From Rhizobacter sp. OV335 (lineage in GTDB: Bacteria > Pseudomonadota > Gammaproteobacteria > Burkholderiales > Burkholderiaceae_C), in NCBI RefSeq assembly GCF_900142965.1, contig NZ_FRCQ01000017.1, positions 1-34,205 of the forward strand: DNA of 34,205 nt. The letters are read 5' to 3'. The translations under genes and the position numbers were made by a program. Shown piece by piece: positions 1 to 8,825 of this stretch (position 1 is the first letter of the stretch; each line of letters begins with the position of its first letter). Below the pieces are notes generated by a model. It had not been told where the DNA came from, searched no databases, and saw nothing but the letters and a program-made list of their open reading frames with translations.

Positions 1-672
1 GACCGGCTGAAGCTGCTGGCGAATGCGACGCAGCGCATGAACGACACCAACGCGTACGTGTGGGCGGTCGAGAAGCTGGTGACGTACTACCCGCAGAAGC
101 AGTACTGGACGGACCTGCTGGGGCGGCTGCAGCGCAAGCCGAACTTCAGCGACCGGCTGGCGCTGGACACCTACCGGCTGAGCCTCGCGACGGGTGCGAC
201 GAGCGCGGCGGCCGACTACATGGAGATGGTGCAGCTGGCGGTGCAGGCGGGCAGCCTGAACGAGGCGCAGCAGGCGATGGACAAGGGGTTCGCGGCGGGC
301 GTGCTGGGCGTGGGCCCGGAGGCCGAGCGGCACAAGCGGCTGAAGGACCTGGTGGCCAAGCGGCTGGCCGAGGCGAAGGCGGGCCAGGCGCAGGCGCTGG
401 TGGAGGCGAAGGCGGCCAAGGACGGCGGCGAGCTGCTGGCGATCGGCATGGACCAGGTGTACGGCGGCCAGGCCAAGGCCGGGCTGGAGCTGATGCAGCA
501 GGGGATCGCGAAGGGCACGAAGCGGCCGGATGACGCGAAGCTGCACCTGGCGATCGCGCAACTGGTGGCCGGCGACCACGCGAAGTCGGCCGCGACCTTC
601 CGGACCGTGCAGGGCAATGACGGCACCGCCGACCTGGCCCGGCTCTGGGCGCTGTACGCCAGGAAAAAGTAA
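1..672 (+). CDS. C-terminal part of a helical-repeat (TPR-like) protein, 5' end outside the window
   Basis: The frame is open from base 1, so the gene starts outside the window; the first in-window ATG at 37 is probably internal. The visible 223 residues are almost entirely alpha-helical, with Ala/Leu/Lys-rich amphipathic pairs typical of tetratricopeptide-type repeats. Examples are a segment with YYPQKQYW followed by LGRLQRKPNFSDRLALD, and a later one with LHLAIAQLVAGDHAKSAATF. No enzyme motif or membrane segment is visible. It ends with KK and TAA and is convergent with the dehydrogenase gene. The likely role is a protein-interaction scaffold, possibly secreted or periplasmic, but the N-terminus that would show a signal peptide is missing. 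Codon use matches the neighbours. The coding call is firm, the function is not. Confidence 0.72.
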   Translation, partial: DRLKLLANATQRMNDTNAYVWAVEKLVTYYPQKQYWTDLLGRLQRKPNFSDRLALDTYRLSLATGATSAAADYMEMVQLAVQAGSLNEAQQAMDKGFAAGVLGVGPEAERHKRLKDLVAKRLAEAKAGQAQALVEAKAAKDGGELLAIGMDQVYGGQAKAGLELMQQGIAKGTKRPDDAKLHLAIAQLVAGDHAKSAATFRTVQGNDGTADLARLWALYARKK

Positions 673-696
673 GCGCTGCGTTGACCAAGCAACTCC

Positions 697-767
697 CGCG
701 GAACCGGCTTTGCCGGGCCGCTGGGAGGCGCCCCCTCGGGGGGCAGGAGCGAAGCGACGTGGGGGCT
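697..767. repeat. GC-rich intergenic element with inverted repeats between convergent genes
   Basis: This stretch contains GCGCCCCCTCGGGGGGC, a nearly perfect inverted repeat, flanked by a CCGGCTTTGCCGG palindrome and a GAGCGAAGCGACGTGGGGG segment. From memory, similar GC-rich palindromic blocks are common between genes in Rubrivivax/Leptothrix-type Burkholderiales genomes. Only one copy is visible here, so its repeat status is inferred. It lies between two convergent stop codons, where it could end transcription from both sides although no T-run follows the stem. Confidence 0.45.
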
Positions 768-1526
768 CTACCGTGGGGCGAGGCGGATCGCGCCGTCGAG
801 GCGGATCACCTCGCCGTTCAGCATCTCGTTCGTGATGATCTGGTGCACCAGCTTCGCGTAGTCGGCGGGCGTGCCGAGGCGGCTCGGGAAGGGCACGCCG
901 GCAGCCAGCGCATCCTGCACCTCCTGGGGCATGCCGAACAGCATCGGCGTGCCGAAGATGCCCGGTGCGATCGTCATGTTGCGGATGCCGTTGCGGGCCA
1001 GGTCGCGTGCGATCGGCAGCGTCATGCCGACGATGCCGCCCTTCGAGGCCGCATAGGCCGCCTGGCCGATCTGTCCGTCGTAGGCTGCCACGCTGGCGGT
1101 CGAGATCAGCACGCCGCGCTCGCCGGTGGATTCGGGTGCATTGCGGCTCATCGCCTCGGCGGCGAGCCGGATCATGTTGAAGCTGCCGACCAGGTTCACC
1201 GTCACGGTCTTCGCGAACACCGCGAGCGGGTGTGCGCCGTCCTTGCCGACGGTCTTCACCGCCGGTGCGATGCCGGCGCAGTTGACCAGGCCCATCAGCT
1301 TGCCGGCCGCGGTGGCCGCGGCGACGACCGCCTGGCCGTCGGCCTCCTGGCTCACGTCGCAGCGCACGAACACGCCGCCCAGTTCCTTCGCGACCGCTTC
1401 GCCCTTGTCGGCCTGCAGGTCGGCGATGATGACCTGGCCGCCGGCGGCCGCGAGCATGCGTGCCGTGCCTTCGCCGAGGCCCGAGGCCCCGCCGGTCACG
1501 ATGAAGACCTTGCCTGCGATGTCCAT
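768..1526 (-). CDS. Short-chain dehydrogenase/reductase, 3-hydroxyacyl-CoA dehydrogenase type II-like
   Basis: A 252-residue classical SDR of normal family length. The Rossmann nucleotide-binding motif TGGASGLG is at 11-18, followed by an acidic residue after beta-2 (ADLQAD, D36), which favours NAD over NADP. NCAG (82-85) stands for the usual NNAG. The catalytic set is N111, S145, Y158 and K162 (YAASK). The segment around IAPGIFGTPML and the overall pattern resemble the HSD10 (type II 3-hydroxyacyl-CoA dehydrogenase) group, which oxidises short or branched 3-hydroxyacyl-CoA in fatty acid or isoleucine breakdown. Substrate assignment is inference. The ATG lies 10 bp after adk with an AGAGG-like ribosome site, so the two are probably cotranscribed. 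Transcription from adk may end in the GC-rich element beyond its TAG stop. Confidence 0.85.
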   Translation of the reverse strand: MDIAGKVFIVTGGASGLGEGTARMLAAAGGQVIIADLQADKGEAVAKELGGVFVRCDVSQEADGQAVVAAATAAGKLMGLVNCAGIAPAVKTVGKDGAHPLAVFAKTVTVNLVGSFNMIRLAAEAMSRNAPESTGERGVLISTASVAAYDGQIGQAAYAASKGGIVGMTLPIARDLARNGIRNMTIAPGIFGTPMLFGMPQEVQDALAAGVPFPSRLGTPADYAKLVHQIITNEMLNGEVIRLDGAIRLAPR

Positions 1527-1536
1527 GGGCTGCCTC

Positions 1537-2199
<663 letters not shown>

Positions 2200-2332
2200 T
2201 CAATTTATGGAATTCGTGGTCGCGGTGCCAGCCGGCGCAGACACGGACTTTTGCGGTCGAGAATAGCATGCGACCCCCTGCGCGAAACTGACGCAAGGCA
2301 GGTCGCGAGGCCCTCGGCGCCCCCGGGTTTAC

Positions 2333-2349
2333 ACCCGCTTCGAGCGGGT
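2333..2349. repeat. Perfect 7-bp inverted repeat (hairpin) downstream of kdsB
   Basis: ACCCGCT and AGCGGGT flank a TCG loop, 16 bp past the kdsB stop. No T-run follows on the kdsB strand, so this is a transcript-end stabiliser or attenuation hairpin rather than a textbook intrinsic terminator. Confidence 0.4.
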
Positions 2350-2365
2350 CCGGCCCCACCAATCT

Positions 2366-3118
2366 TCAGCCGATCAGCGCCCGCGCGCGGGCCAGGTCTT
2401 CGGGCGTGTCGACCCCCGGCCCCGGGCGCACCGGGCTGACGTGCACCGCGATGCGATGCCCGTGCCACAGCACGCGCAACTGCTCGAGCGATTCGGTCTG
2501 CTCGAGCGGGCAGGGCGGCAGCTTCGGGAAATCCCTCAGGAAGCCGGCGCGGTAACCGTACAGCCCGATGTGGCGCAAGGGAGCAGGCGACGAGAGCGTC
2601 TCGATGCCCGACGCATAGCCGTCGCGCCACCACGGGATCGGCGCGCGCGAGAAGTAGAGCGCGCGGTTCGCGCCGTCGAGCACGACCTTCACGACGTTCG
2701 GGTTGCGCAGCTCGTCGATGCTGTCGATCGCGTGCGCCGCGGTGCTCATCGGGCAATCGGGCTGCGAGTGCAGCAGCGCGGCGCAGGCATCGACCAGTGC
2801 CGGCTCGATCAGCGGCTCGTCGCCCTGCACGTTGACGACGATCTCGTCAGGCCGCAGCCCCAGCAGCGCGCAGGCTTCGGCGAGGCGGTCGCTGCCGGTC
2901 GGGTGGTCGGTGCGGGTCAGCACGCAGGCGACGTCGTGCGCGCGGCAGGCAGCGACGATCTCGGCATCGTCGGCCGCCACCACCACCTGCTGCGCGCCCG
3001 ACAGCGCGGCGCGGTGCGCGACGCGCACGATCATCGGCAGCCCGCCGATGTCGGCCAGCGGCTTGCGCGGCAGGCGCGTCGACTGCAGCCGGGCCGGCAC
3101 CAGGACGGTGAAGCTCAC
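2366..3118 (-). CDS. kdsB: 3-deoxy-manno-octulosonate cytidylyltransferase (CMP-KDO synthetase)
   Basis: Activates KDO with CTP to CMP-KDO, the donor for the lipopolysaccharide inner core. The N-terminal nucleotide-binding signature [14 protein letters not shown] is at 8-21 and the metal-binding NVQGDEP at 96-102. The C-terminal part carries HIGLYGYR and ends with a [11 protein letters not shown]-type tail, giving 250 residues, normal for KdsB. The start is GTG at 3118: homology begins at [10 protein letters not shown], and this GTG overlaps the TGA of the Trm112 gene as GTGA. A longer in-frame reading begins upstream, but its extra 57 residues are a shadow of the Trm112 gene. The overlap implies translational coupling within the lpxK-Trm112-kdsB unit. 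Confidence 0.95.
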   Translation of the reverse strand: MSFTVLVPARLQSTRLPRKPLADIGGLPMIVRVAHRAALSGAQQVVVAADDAEIVAACRAHDVACVLTRTDHPTGSDRLAEACALLGLRPDEIVVNVQGDEPLIEPALVDACAALLHSQPDCPMSTAAHAIDSIDELRNPNVVKVVLDGANRALYFSRAPIPWWRDGYASGIETLSSPAPLRHIGLYGYRAGFLRDFPKLPPCPLEQTESLEQLRVLWHGHRIAVHVSPVRPGPGVDTPEDLARARALIG

Positions 3119-3318
3119 GCGGCGCTCCCGGCGTTGGCTGGCACGTCGAGCGAGCGGGCCTCGGCCTCGAGCATGATCGGCATGCCGTCGCGCACCGGGA
3201 AGGCCAGGCGGTCGGCATTGCACACCAGCTCGTGCGCGCTGTCCTGCGGCGGACGTTTGTGCTCCAGCGGCCCCTTGCACAGGGGGCACACCAGCAGTTG
3301 AAGCAGTCGCGTGTCCAT
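3115..3318 (-). CDS. Trm112 family protein (YcaR-like)
   Basis: A 67-residue zinc-ribbon-like protein starting [17 protein letters not shown]11 and C14 form CPxC, and C33 is a third cysteine. The core [18 protein letters not shown] (39-56) is the hallmark of the bacterial YcaR/Trm112 family. In eukaryotes Trm112 is a methyltransferase activator; the bacterial function is less clear, but the gene constantly sits between lpxK and kdsB, as it does here. The ATG lies 14 bp after lpxK, and the TGA overlaps the kdsB GTG. Confidence 0.9.
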   Translation of the reverse strand: MDTRLLQLLVCPLCKGPLEHKRPPQDSAHELVCNADRLAFPVRDGMPIMLEAEARSLDVPANAGSAA

Positions 3319-3332
3319 GGGGCGTCCTCGGG

Positions 3333-4364
3333 TCAGAAGTGGGCGGTCGGCGCGCGCTGTGGCAGCAGCGCCAACAGGTCGGCAGCGAAGGCCGGCGGAA
3401 ACTGGAAGTCTAGCGTCGCGACCCACACGCGGGTCGTGCCCAGGCGCGCGGGATCGAGCTTGACGGCATCTTTCTCGGTGACGACCACGTCGGCCGTGTC
3501 GGACGGCCAGGGCAGCACCGCGAAATCGTGATGGTCGGGCAGCGGCAGCTCGGCGATGTCCAGGCCCGCCTCTCGCAGCATCGAGAAGAAACGCCGCGGA
3601 TGCGCGAGGCCGGCGGCGGCGACCAGGCGGCGGCTGCGCGGACCGGCGCCGGCATCGGAGTCGGTGGCGGCGCCGTCCAGCCAGGCCTGCAGCAGCGTGA
3701 AGCGGCCCAGGCTGCGCTGCACGACATGGCCCGGCAGCGGGGTCGACGCGGCCGGCGCGTTGTACAGCAGCACGCTGCGCGCCGGCAGTGCCGACGGCAT
3801 CGGCTCGCGCAACGGGCCGGCCGGCAGCAGCCAGCCGTTGCCGGCACCGCGCTCGTCGAACACGATGACCTGCGCGTCGCGCGCCAGTTGCCGATGCTGC
3901 AGGCCGTCGTCGCAGACGATCACGTCGACCGCCGGATGGGCCGCGAGCAGCGCGCGGCCGGCCTGCGCGCGCCACCGCCCGACGGCCACCGGCGCGCCGC
4001 TGCGGCGTTGCATCAGCAGCGGTTCGTCGCCGCAGGCGCTGGCCGGCGTGTCCGGCGTCACCAGCACGACCTCGCCGGCCGCGTCGCCGCCATAGCCGCG
4101 CGAGACGATGCCCGGCGTCCAGCCGTGCTGGCGCAGCAGGTCGACCAGTGCGAGGCAGGTGGGGGTCTTGCCGGCGCCACCGGCGATCAGGTTGCCGACG
4201 ACGATCACCGGCACCGGCAGGCGCTCGATGCGCCGCCAGCCCGCCCGGAAGGCGACGTTGCGCAGCGCGACGACGACGCCGTACAGCGCCGCCAGCGGCA
4301 GCAGCGCCCACGCCAGCGCGCCGCGCGCCAGCCAGGCGCGCTGCAGTCGGAGGGACAGCGACAC
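3333..4364 (-). CDS. lpxK: Tetraacyldisaccharide 4'-kinase
   Basis: Phosphorylates the 4' position of the lipid A disaccharide on the cytoplasmic face of the inner membrane. Length 343 residues. An N-terminal hydrophobic anchor spans about 15-36, the P-loop region [12 protein letters not shown] is at 57-68, SRGYGG follows near 88-93, and the conserved DDGLQH is at 152-157. The late motif [10 protein letters not shown] is present. All expected catalytic features are visible. It lies 25 bp after exbD and 14 bp before the Trm112 gene, in a leftward operon that joins lipid A completion to KDO activation. Confidence 0.96.
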   Translation of the reverse strand: MSLSLRLQRAWLARGALAWALLPLAALYGVVVALRNVAFRAGWRRIERLPVPVIVVGNLIAGGAGKTPTCLALVDLLRQHGWTPGIVSRGYGGDAAGEVVLVTPDTPASACGDEPLLMQRRSGAPVAVGRWRAQAGRALLAAHPAVDVIVCDDGLQHRQLARDAQVIVFDERGAGNGWLLPAGPLREPMPSALPARSVLLYNAPAASTPLPGHVVQRSLGRFTLLQAWLDGAATDSDAGAGPRSRRLVAAAGLAHPRRFFSMLREAGLDIAELPLPDHHDFAVLPWPSDTADVVVTEKDAVKLDPARLGTTRVWVATLDFQFPPAFAADLLALLPQRAPTAHF

Positions 4365-4389
4365 GGGAACGGGAGCGGCGCCGGGCCGC

Positions 4390-4824
4390 TCAGCGAGCTT
4401 CGCCGCCCTGCGAGGTCTGGGCCGCGAAGGTCAGCCGCGCGAGGCCCGCGCGGCGTGCGGCGTCCATCACCGTGATGACGGACTGATGCGACGACGCCGC
4501 ATCGGCCGACACGATGATGATCGCATCTTTCGCGCCGGCGGCCGCCGCCAGCAGCTCGGCGGTCAGCATCTCGACGTTGCGGCCATCGAGTGTCTTGCGA
4601 TTCACCGCGTAGCGCCCTTCGGCCGAGATCGCGACGATCACTTCCTTGTTGTTCTCGCGCGGCTTGTCGGCGTCGGCCACCGGCAGGCTGACCTGCAGCT
4701 CGGTGAACTTCGAGTAGGTCGTCGACAGCATCAGGAAGATCAGCACGACCAGCAGCACGTCGATGAACGGGATCAGGTTGATCTCGGGTTCTTCAGGGTG
4801 GTGCTTGCGGAATTTCATCGCCAT
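4390..4824 (-). CDS. exbD: ExbD/TolR-type biopolymer transport protein
   Basis: A 144-residue inner-membrane protein with one N-terminal transmembrane helix (about 17-36) that begins INLIPFIDVLLVVLIF. D22 is the proton-path aspartate of the ExbD/TolR/MotB family. The remainder is a periplasmic domain with the usual VxISADGxxxxN-like pattern (VAISAEGRYAVN). It works with the ExbB-like protein encoded 6 bp upstream to couple proton flow to an outer-membrane partner, usually through TonB. No tonB or tolA is in view, so ExbD versus TolR is decided by overall similarity and by the lpxK context, where an exbBD pair is common in betaproteobacteria. Confidence 0.88.
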   Translation of the reverse strand: MAMKFRKHHPEEPEINLIPFIDVLLVVLIFLMLSTTYSKFTELQVSLPVADADKPRENNKEVIVAISAEGRYAVNRKTLDGRNVEMLTAELLAAAAGAKDAIIIVSADAASSHQSVITVMDAARRAGLARLTFAAQTSQGGEAR

Positions 4825-4830
4825 GACCCG

Positions 4831-5466
4831 TCAGCTCGCCTTGCGCACCGCGGTGAAGCGCATCAGGTGCGGCACCATGCGTTCGGCGGCTTGTTCCATC
4901 TCGAGCGTGTAGGCGTCGATCAGGCCCCGGAAGTAGCGGTAGGCGATCAGCGACGGGATCGCGATCATCAGGCCGAACGCGGTGTTGTACAGCGCCACCG
5001 AGATGCCGTGCGCCAGCAGCGCCGGGTTGCTGCCGCCGGTGGGCGCCTGCGAACCGAAGATCTCGATCATGCCGATGACCGTGCCCATCAGGCCCAGCAG
5101 CGGCGCGGCCGAGGCGATGGTGCCCAGCGTGTTCAGGAAGCGCTCCATCTTGTGCACCGCGCTGCGGCCGGCGGATTCGAACGCGCCGTGCAGGTTGTCG
5201 TTCGAGATGCGCGGGTCGGCGATGATCGCCCGCAGCCCGGTGGCGAGCACCTGCCCGAGCAGCGAGTTGTCGGCCAGTTTGTTGACCACGTCGGCGGCCG
5301 GCAGGTGGGCGCGGGTGACGGAGATCACCTCATCGAGCAGGCGCGGCGGCGCGATGCGCGCGACCCGCAGGCTGGACAGGCGCTCGATGATCAGCGCGAG
5401 CGCAATGATGGAACACAGGAGCAAGGGCCAGATCGGCCAGCCAGCGGCTTGTATGATCGAAAACAA
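4831..5466 (-). CDS. exbB: ExbB/MotA/TolQ-family proton channel protein
   Basis: A 211-residue membrane protein with three hydrophobic helices (about 10-27, 112-134 and 150-176). The family core LGTIASAAPLLGLMGTVIGM lies in the second helix region, and ISVALYNTAFGLMIAIPSLI in the third. The start is the rare codon TTG at 5466: no ATG fits, the peptide MFSIIQAAGWPIWPLL matches close relatives as I recall them, and a strong GAGAGGA ribosome site stands 5-6 bases upstream. It is the first gene of the leftward block; a CATAAT element on the same strand (5541-5546) could be its -10 box, without a clear -35. It would act with ExbD in energising outer-membrane transport; TolQ is a less likely reading. 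Confidence 0.88.
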   Translation of the reverse strand: MFSIIQAAGWPIWPLLLCSIIALALIIERLSSLRVARIAPPRLLDEVISVTRAHLPAADVVNKLADNSLLGQVLATGLRAIIADPRISNDNLHGAFESAGRSAVHKMERFLNTLGTIASAAPLLGLMGTVIGMIEIFGSQAPTGGSNPALLAHGISVALYNTAFGLMIAIPSLIAYRYFRGLIDAYTLEMEQAAERMVPHLMRFTAVRKAS

Positions 5467-5876
5467 TCCGGTCCTCTCAGCGGTGATGGGGTGCGGCCGC
5501 CTCGCCGAAGGGGCTCGGGCGGTCTCTTTTTGGACGCGCGATTATGACCCCAAGGCAGGCCCGTCACGCACATCGGCAAGGCAACCGCATGTTCGCCGGA
5601 TGGGGTTCGACGCGGTGACCTGTTGTAGTGCCGGCCGACTACATCCCCGAGTCCACCGCAACTGTGGATAACTTTGTGGGCAACCGTGGTGCGAACGCGC
5701 TCAAGCCGCGCCAATTCAAGCTCTGCCACAGATTGCTCAAACTTTAAGCACGAAAAATATGTTGAAAATCAAAGGCTTAGGCAATTGTGAAGGCCGCATG
5801 ACAGCCGAAGTGCGCCGCCAGCCCTTGATTGGCGGGCTTGTGGAGTTCTCGACCCGCATGAACGCTGGCTTTGCCC
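5467..5876. other. 410-bp divergent intergenic region between exbB and xseA
   Basis: No convincing gene is present; the reading frames inside are short and lack family features. From left to right it holds the exbB ribosome site, a GC-rich imperfect hairpin ending in TCTTTTT on the plus strand (about 5496-5531), and a CATAAT box on the minus strand (5541-5546). It then has a perfect DnaA-box-like 9-mer with a weaker neighbour (5663-5683) and an AT-rich stretch (about 5731-5790). An 8-codon frame with a weak GGAG site (5858-5884) overlaps the xseA start; its relevance is unknown. Confidence 0.6.
5663..5683. promoter_or_regulatory. DnaA-box-like pair
   Basis: TGTGGATAA at 5663-5671 is an exact complement of the consensus DnaA box TTATCCACA. 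Twelve bases on, TGTGGGCAA (5675-5683) is a second, degenerate copy in the same direction. Their function here is unknown: DnaA titration or DnaA control of exbB or xseA are the simplest ideas. See findings for the origin hypothesis. Confidence 0.4.
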
Positions 5877-7217
5877 ATGTTTGAGCGGTCCGCGGCACGG
5901 GGCGAGCGCCTGGTCTGGAGCGTCGCCGGGCTGGTCAACGCGGTGTCGGACGCGTTGGCGGCGCGTTTCAGCGCCTGCGTCGTGCAGGGCGAGCTGTCGG
6001 GTTTCTCGCGCGCGGCCAGCGGCCATTGCTACTTCAGCCTGAAGGATGCCGACGGGCAGCAGGCCACCATCCGCTGCGCGATGTTCCGGCGCGCGGCGAG
6101 CCTGGTGGCGTTCAGCCCGGCCGACGGGCAGCGGGTCGAGGTGCGCGGGCGGCTGGCGGTCTACGAGCCGCGCGGCGAACTGCAGTTCGTCGTCGAGTCG
6201 ATGCAGCAGGCCGGCGCCGGCGCGCTGTACGAGCAGTTCCTGCGGCTGAAGGCGCGGCTCGAGGCCGAGGGCTTGTTCGATCCGGTGCGCAAGCGCGAGT
6301 TGCCGCGCTATCCGCGGCGGCTCGGGGTCGTCACCTCCACGGGCGGCGCGGCGCTGCACGATGTGCTGACCGCGCTCGAACGGCGCGCGCCGCAGGTTGC
6401 CGTCATCGTCTACCCGAGCCTGGTGCAGGGCGCCGAGGCGCCGGCCGCGCTGGTGCGCGCGCTGGCGCAGGCGGCCGAGCGCAACGAGGTCGATGCGCTG
6501 ATCGTGTGCCGCGGCGGCGGCTCGCTGGAAGACCTGTGGGCTTTCAACGACGAGCGCGTCGTGCGGGCCATCGCGGCCAGCCCGCTGCCGACGATCTGCG
6601 GCGTCGGCCACGAGACCGACGTGACGCTGGCCGACTTCGCCGCCGACCTGCGCGCGCCGACGCCGACCGCCGCCGCCGAGCTGGCGGCCCCGCCGGCGCG
6701 CGAGCTCGCGGAGATGCTGGCCGCATTCGCGACGCTGATGCAGCGCCGCGTGCACCACGTGCTCGACCAGCAATCGCAGTGGATCGACCGCGCCGCGTTG
6801 CGGCTCGCGCGGCCGGGGCAGGGCGTGCGGGCGACGGCGCAGCGCCTGCAGGGGCTGGCACATCGGCTGCAGGCGAGTGCCCATCGGCGCCTGCAAACCG
6901 ATGTGCACCGCCTCGACACGGTTGCGCCGCGGCTCGCGCGCAGCCTGCAGCGCAGCACCGAAGGCGCCGGGCACCGCGCCAATGCGCTGGCGGCGCGGCT
7001 GCAGGCAGTGGACCCACGCCAGGTGCTCGCGCGTGGCTACGCGTGGCTCGAGGACGAGCAGGGCGCGCCGGTCGCGAGCGTCGCGGCACTGTCGATCGGA
7101 CAGCGGCTGGGCGCCGTGCTGTCGGACGGCCGCGCGACAGTGGACGTGACGCGAGTGACGTCATCGGACGCGCCCCTGCAACCGGCGTCTGCTCTGCCTA
7201 CAATGCGCCCCACCTGA
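5877..7217 (+). CDS. xseA: Exodeoxyribonuclease VII large subunit
   Basis: Large subunit of the single-strand exonuclease involved in mismatch repair and in removing damaged DNA ends. From ATG 5877 it has 446 residues. An N-terminal OB-fold carries [19 protein letters not shown] (39-57), and the catalytic region has [15 protein letters not shown] (150-164), [15 protein letters not shown] (211-225) and [22 protein letters not shown] (242-263). A coiled-coil-prone C-terminal stretch follows, ending in the [12 protein letters not shown]-type motif. A TTG two codons upstream (5871) is an alternative start; neither has a clear ribosome site. The small subunit gene xseB is not in this window. It lies 23 bp before sodB and may be cotranscribed with it. 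Confidence 0.94.
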   Translation: MFERSAARGERLVWSVAGLVNAVSDALAARFSACVVQGELSGFSRAASGHCYFSLKDADGQQATIRCAMFRRAASLVAFSPADGQRVEVRGRLAVYEPRGELQFVVESMQQAGAGALYEQFLRLKARLEAEGLFDPVRKRELPRYPRRLGVVTSTGGAALHDVLTALERRAPQVAVIVYPSLVQGAEAPAALVRALAQAAERNEVDALIVCRGGGSLEDLWAFNDERVVRAIAASPLPTICGVGHETDVTLADFAADLRAPTPTAAAELAAPPARELAEMLAAFATLMQRRVHHVLDQQSQWIDRAALRLARPGQGVRATAQRLQGLAHRLQASAHRRLQTDVHRLDTVAPRLARSLQRSTEGAGHRANALAARLQAVDPRQVLARGYAWLEDEQGAPVASVAALSIGQRLGAVLSDGRATVDVTRVTSSDAPLQPASALPTMRPT

Positions 7218-7240
7218 CTCGATACCCGAAAGGAATTCGC

Positions 7241-7822
7241 ATGGAACACACGCTGCCGCCGCTGCCTTACGCGCAAGATGCACTCGCCCCGCACCTGAGC
7301 AAGGAAACGCTCGAGTACCACTACGGCAAGCACCACAACGCCTATGTGGTGAACCTGAACAACCTGCAGAAGGGAACCGAGTTCGAGTCCCTGAGCCTGG
7401 AAGAGATCGTCAAGAAGGCCTCTGGCGGCATCTACAACAATGCCGCGCAGATCTGGAACCACACCTTCTTCTGGAACTGCATGAAGCCGGCCGGTGGCGG
7501 CGAGCCCAAGGGCGCGCTGGCCGCGGCGATCACCGCGAAGTTCGGCAGCTATGCGTCGTTCAAGGAAGCGTTCACGAAGAGCGCCGTCGGCAACTTCGGT
7601 TCCGGCTGGACCTGGCTCGTGAAGAAGGCCGACGGCAGCGTCGACATCGTCAACATGGGCGCGGCCGGCACGCCGCTGACCACCGCCGACAAGGCGCTGC
7701 TGACGATCGACGTGTGGGAACACGCCTACTACATCGACTACCGCAACCTGCGCCCGAAGTTCGTCGAGGTCTTCCTGACCTCGCTGGTGAACTGGGACTT
7801 CGCGGAAAAGAACTTCGCCTGA
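7241..7822 (+). CDS. sodB: Superoxide dismutase, Fe type
   Basis: Dismutates superoxide to oxygen and hydrogen peroxide in the cytoplasm. Length 193 residues. Metal ligands are H27, H74, D157 and H161 in the usual settings ([20 protein letters not shown]). Q70 in [15 protein letters not shown] is the position and residue typical of iron-type enzymes. A strong GAAAGGA ribosome site (7228-7234) lies six bases before ATG 7241; longer in-frame readings upstream are only a shadow of xseA. The gene ends just before a strong terminator. Confidence 0.97.
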   Translation: MEHTLPPLPYAQDALAPHLSKETLEYHYGKHHNAYVVNLNNLQKGTEFESLSLEEIVKKASGGIYNNAAQIWNHTFFWNCMKPAGGGEPKGALAAAITAKFGSYASFKEAFTKSAVGNFGSGWTWLVKKADGSVDIVNMGAAGTPLTTADKALLTIDVWEHAYYIDYRNLRPKFVEVFLTSLVNWDFAEKNFA

Positions 7823-7842
7823 GCTGACGGTCGTCGCCCAGC

Positions 7843-7871
7843 AAAAAGCCGGTCCCTGGACCGGCTTTTTT
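7843..7871. terminator. Bidirectional intrinsic terminator between sodB and DUF192 gene
   Basis: A 13-bp perfect stem (AAAAAGCCGGTCC / GGACCGGCTTTTT) has a CT centre. It has T-runs on both strands, so it can serve both convergent genes. Confidence 0.9.
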
Positions 7872-7897
7872 CATGGGACTGAGCGAACTGCCGGGTG

Positions 7898-8350
7898 TCA
7901 GCGCCCGAACGGCGTGCCCGACAGCTTGTCGCCCGACTTGATGCCGCGCTTGGCGAACCAGCCCTGGTTCATCTCGAGCACGAATCGCACCGGCTTCTTC
8001 GAGCAGTGCGAGTCGAGCGACTGCGGCTTCATGTCCTCAATGTTGACGACGGTGCCGTCGTCGGCGACGAAGGCGGCCGACAGCGGCAGCAGCGTGTTCT
8101 TCATCCAGAAGCACTGCACGCCGGCGTCTTCGAACGCGAACAGCATGCCGTCGTTGGCGCCCATCGTGCGGCGGAACATCAGGCCGGTGGCCCGTTGATC
8201 GGGGGTCTGCGCGACCTGCGCCTGGATGTTGTGGATGCCGGCAGTGATCTGGATCGCGGGCAGTTGCTGCGGCGCGTCCTGCGCGAGCGCGGCCGTGACG
8301 ATCGGGCCGAGGGCAAGCAGGGCCAGCAGGCGGGAGGCGTTGGTCTTCAT
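7898..8350 (-). CDS. Exported DUF192 family protein
   Basis: From ATG 8350 the protein has 150 residues. It starts with a Sec signal peptide (K2 then a hydrophobic run ending ALA, cleavage near 23), so it is exported. The DUF192 core follows, with GLMFRRTM (56-63), the family hallmark FWMKNTLLPL (81-90), DMKPQSLDSHC and VLEMNQGW (124-131). The family's biochemical role is unknown. An upstream in-frame extension would read through the neighbour's terminator hairpin and would place charged sequence before the signal peptide, so it is rejected. It is convergent with sodB, and in related genomes it also sits next to icd. Confidence 0.87.
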   Translation of the reverse strand: MKTNASRLLALLALGPIVTAALAQDAPQQLPAIQITAGIHNIQAQVAQTPDQRATGLMFRRTMGANDGMLFAFEDAGVQCFWMKNTLLPLSAAFVADDGTVVNIEDMKPQSLDSHCSKKPVRFVLEMNQGWFAKRGIKSGDKLSGTPFGR

Positions 8351-8403
8351 GGTCGGGCGGGGTGTTCGTTTCGACAAGCGGCGGCAGAGTGTAGCGAGCA
8401 CCC

Positions 8404-8433
8404 AAAAAAAACGCCCGGCACGGGCCGGGCGTT
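8404..8433 (-). terminator. Intrinsic terminator for the small exported protein gene
   Basis: On the minus strand a stem of about 9 bp (ACGCCCGGC / GCCGGGCGT) is followed by a run of eight T. It lies 47 bp after the stop of the small gene and before the DUF192 start. Confidence 0.85.
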
Positions 8434-8479
8434 CTTCATGCAACTCAGTGAAGCGGGCGCGAGCCCGGCTTCGCTTGAA

Positions 8480-8662
8480 TTACTTGGCAGCCGAAGCAGC
8501 CTTTTCGCTCTTCTCGGCCTTCTTGGCTTCAGCCTTCTCGGCCTTCTTCTCGGCCTTGGCAGCCGATGCAGCCGGCTTGGCGGCTTCAGCGGGCTTGGCG
8601 TCAGCGGCGAAAGCGCCGGCAGCGAACAGGGAAGCAATCAGGGCGGCCAGAATCTTGTTCAT
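8480..8662 (-). CDS. Small exported Ala/Lys/Glu-rich protein, unknown function
   Basis: A 60-residue protein starting MNKILAALIASLFAAGAFAA, a clear signal peptide with cleavage near residue 19-22. The mature part is about 40 residues built almost only from Ala, Lys, Glu, Pro and Ser, with AEKKAEK-like alternation. It is expected to be a highly charged single helix or disordered peptide in the periplasm. An AAAGG ribosome site lies seven bases before ATG 8662, and the gene has its own terminator, which supports real expression. I do not recognise a family; small PsiF- or histone-H1-like low-complexity proteins look similar only by composition. Confidence 0.72.
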   Translation of the reverse strand: MNKILAALIASLFAAGAFAADAKPAEAAKPAASAAKAEKKAEKAEAKKAEKSEKAASAAK

Positions 8663-8825
8663 GTGAATACCTTTCGAAAGTTTGGATCCGCCGTCCATCG
8701 GTGGACGACCCGCCGCTAACGCGGGCTCTCGAATGTCGGTTGACACGGGACGTGACATAGAATCGCCGGCTTCAGTGCGGTCCGTTCCCAGTCACTCCAA
8801 CATCAGCAGCGCGCGGAGCTATCTC

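Noticed and set aside
5496-5531. GC hairpin with TCTTTTT on the plus strand upstream of exbB
   Set aside because: There is no plus-strand gene for it to terminate, the stem is imperfect, and it lies in the leader of a leftward gene.
8740-8763. TTGACA followed by TAGAAT upstream of icd
   Set aside because: Both hexamers are good, but the spacer is only 12 bp, too short for a sigma-70 promoter; either box may be part of another arrangement.
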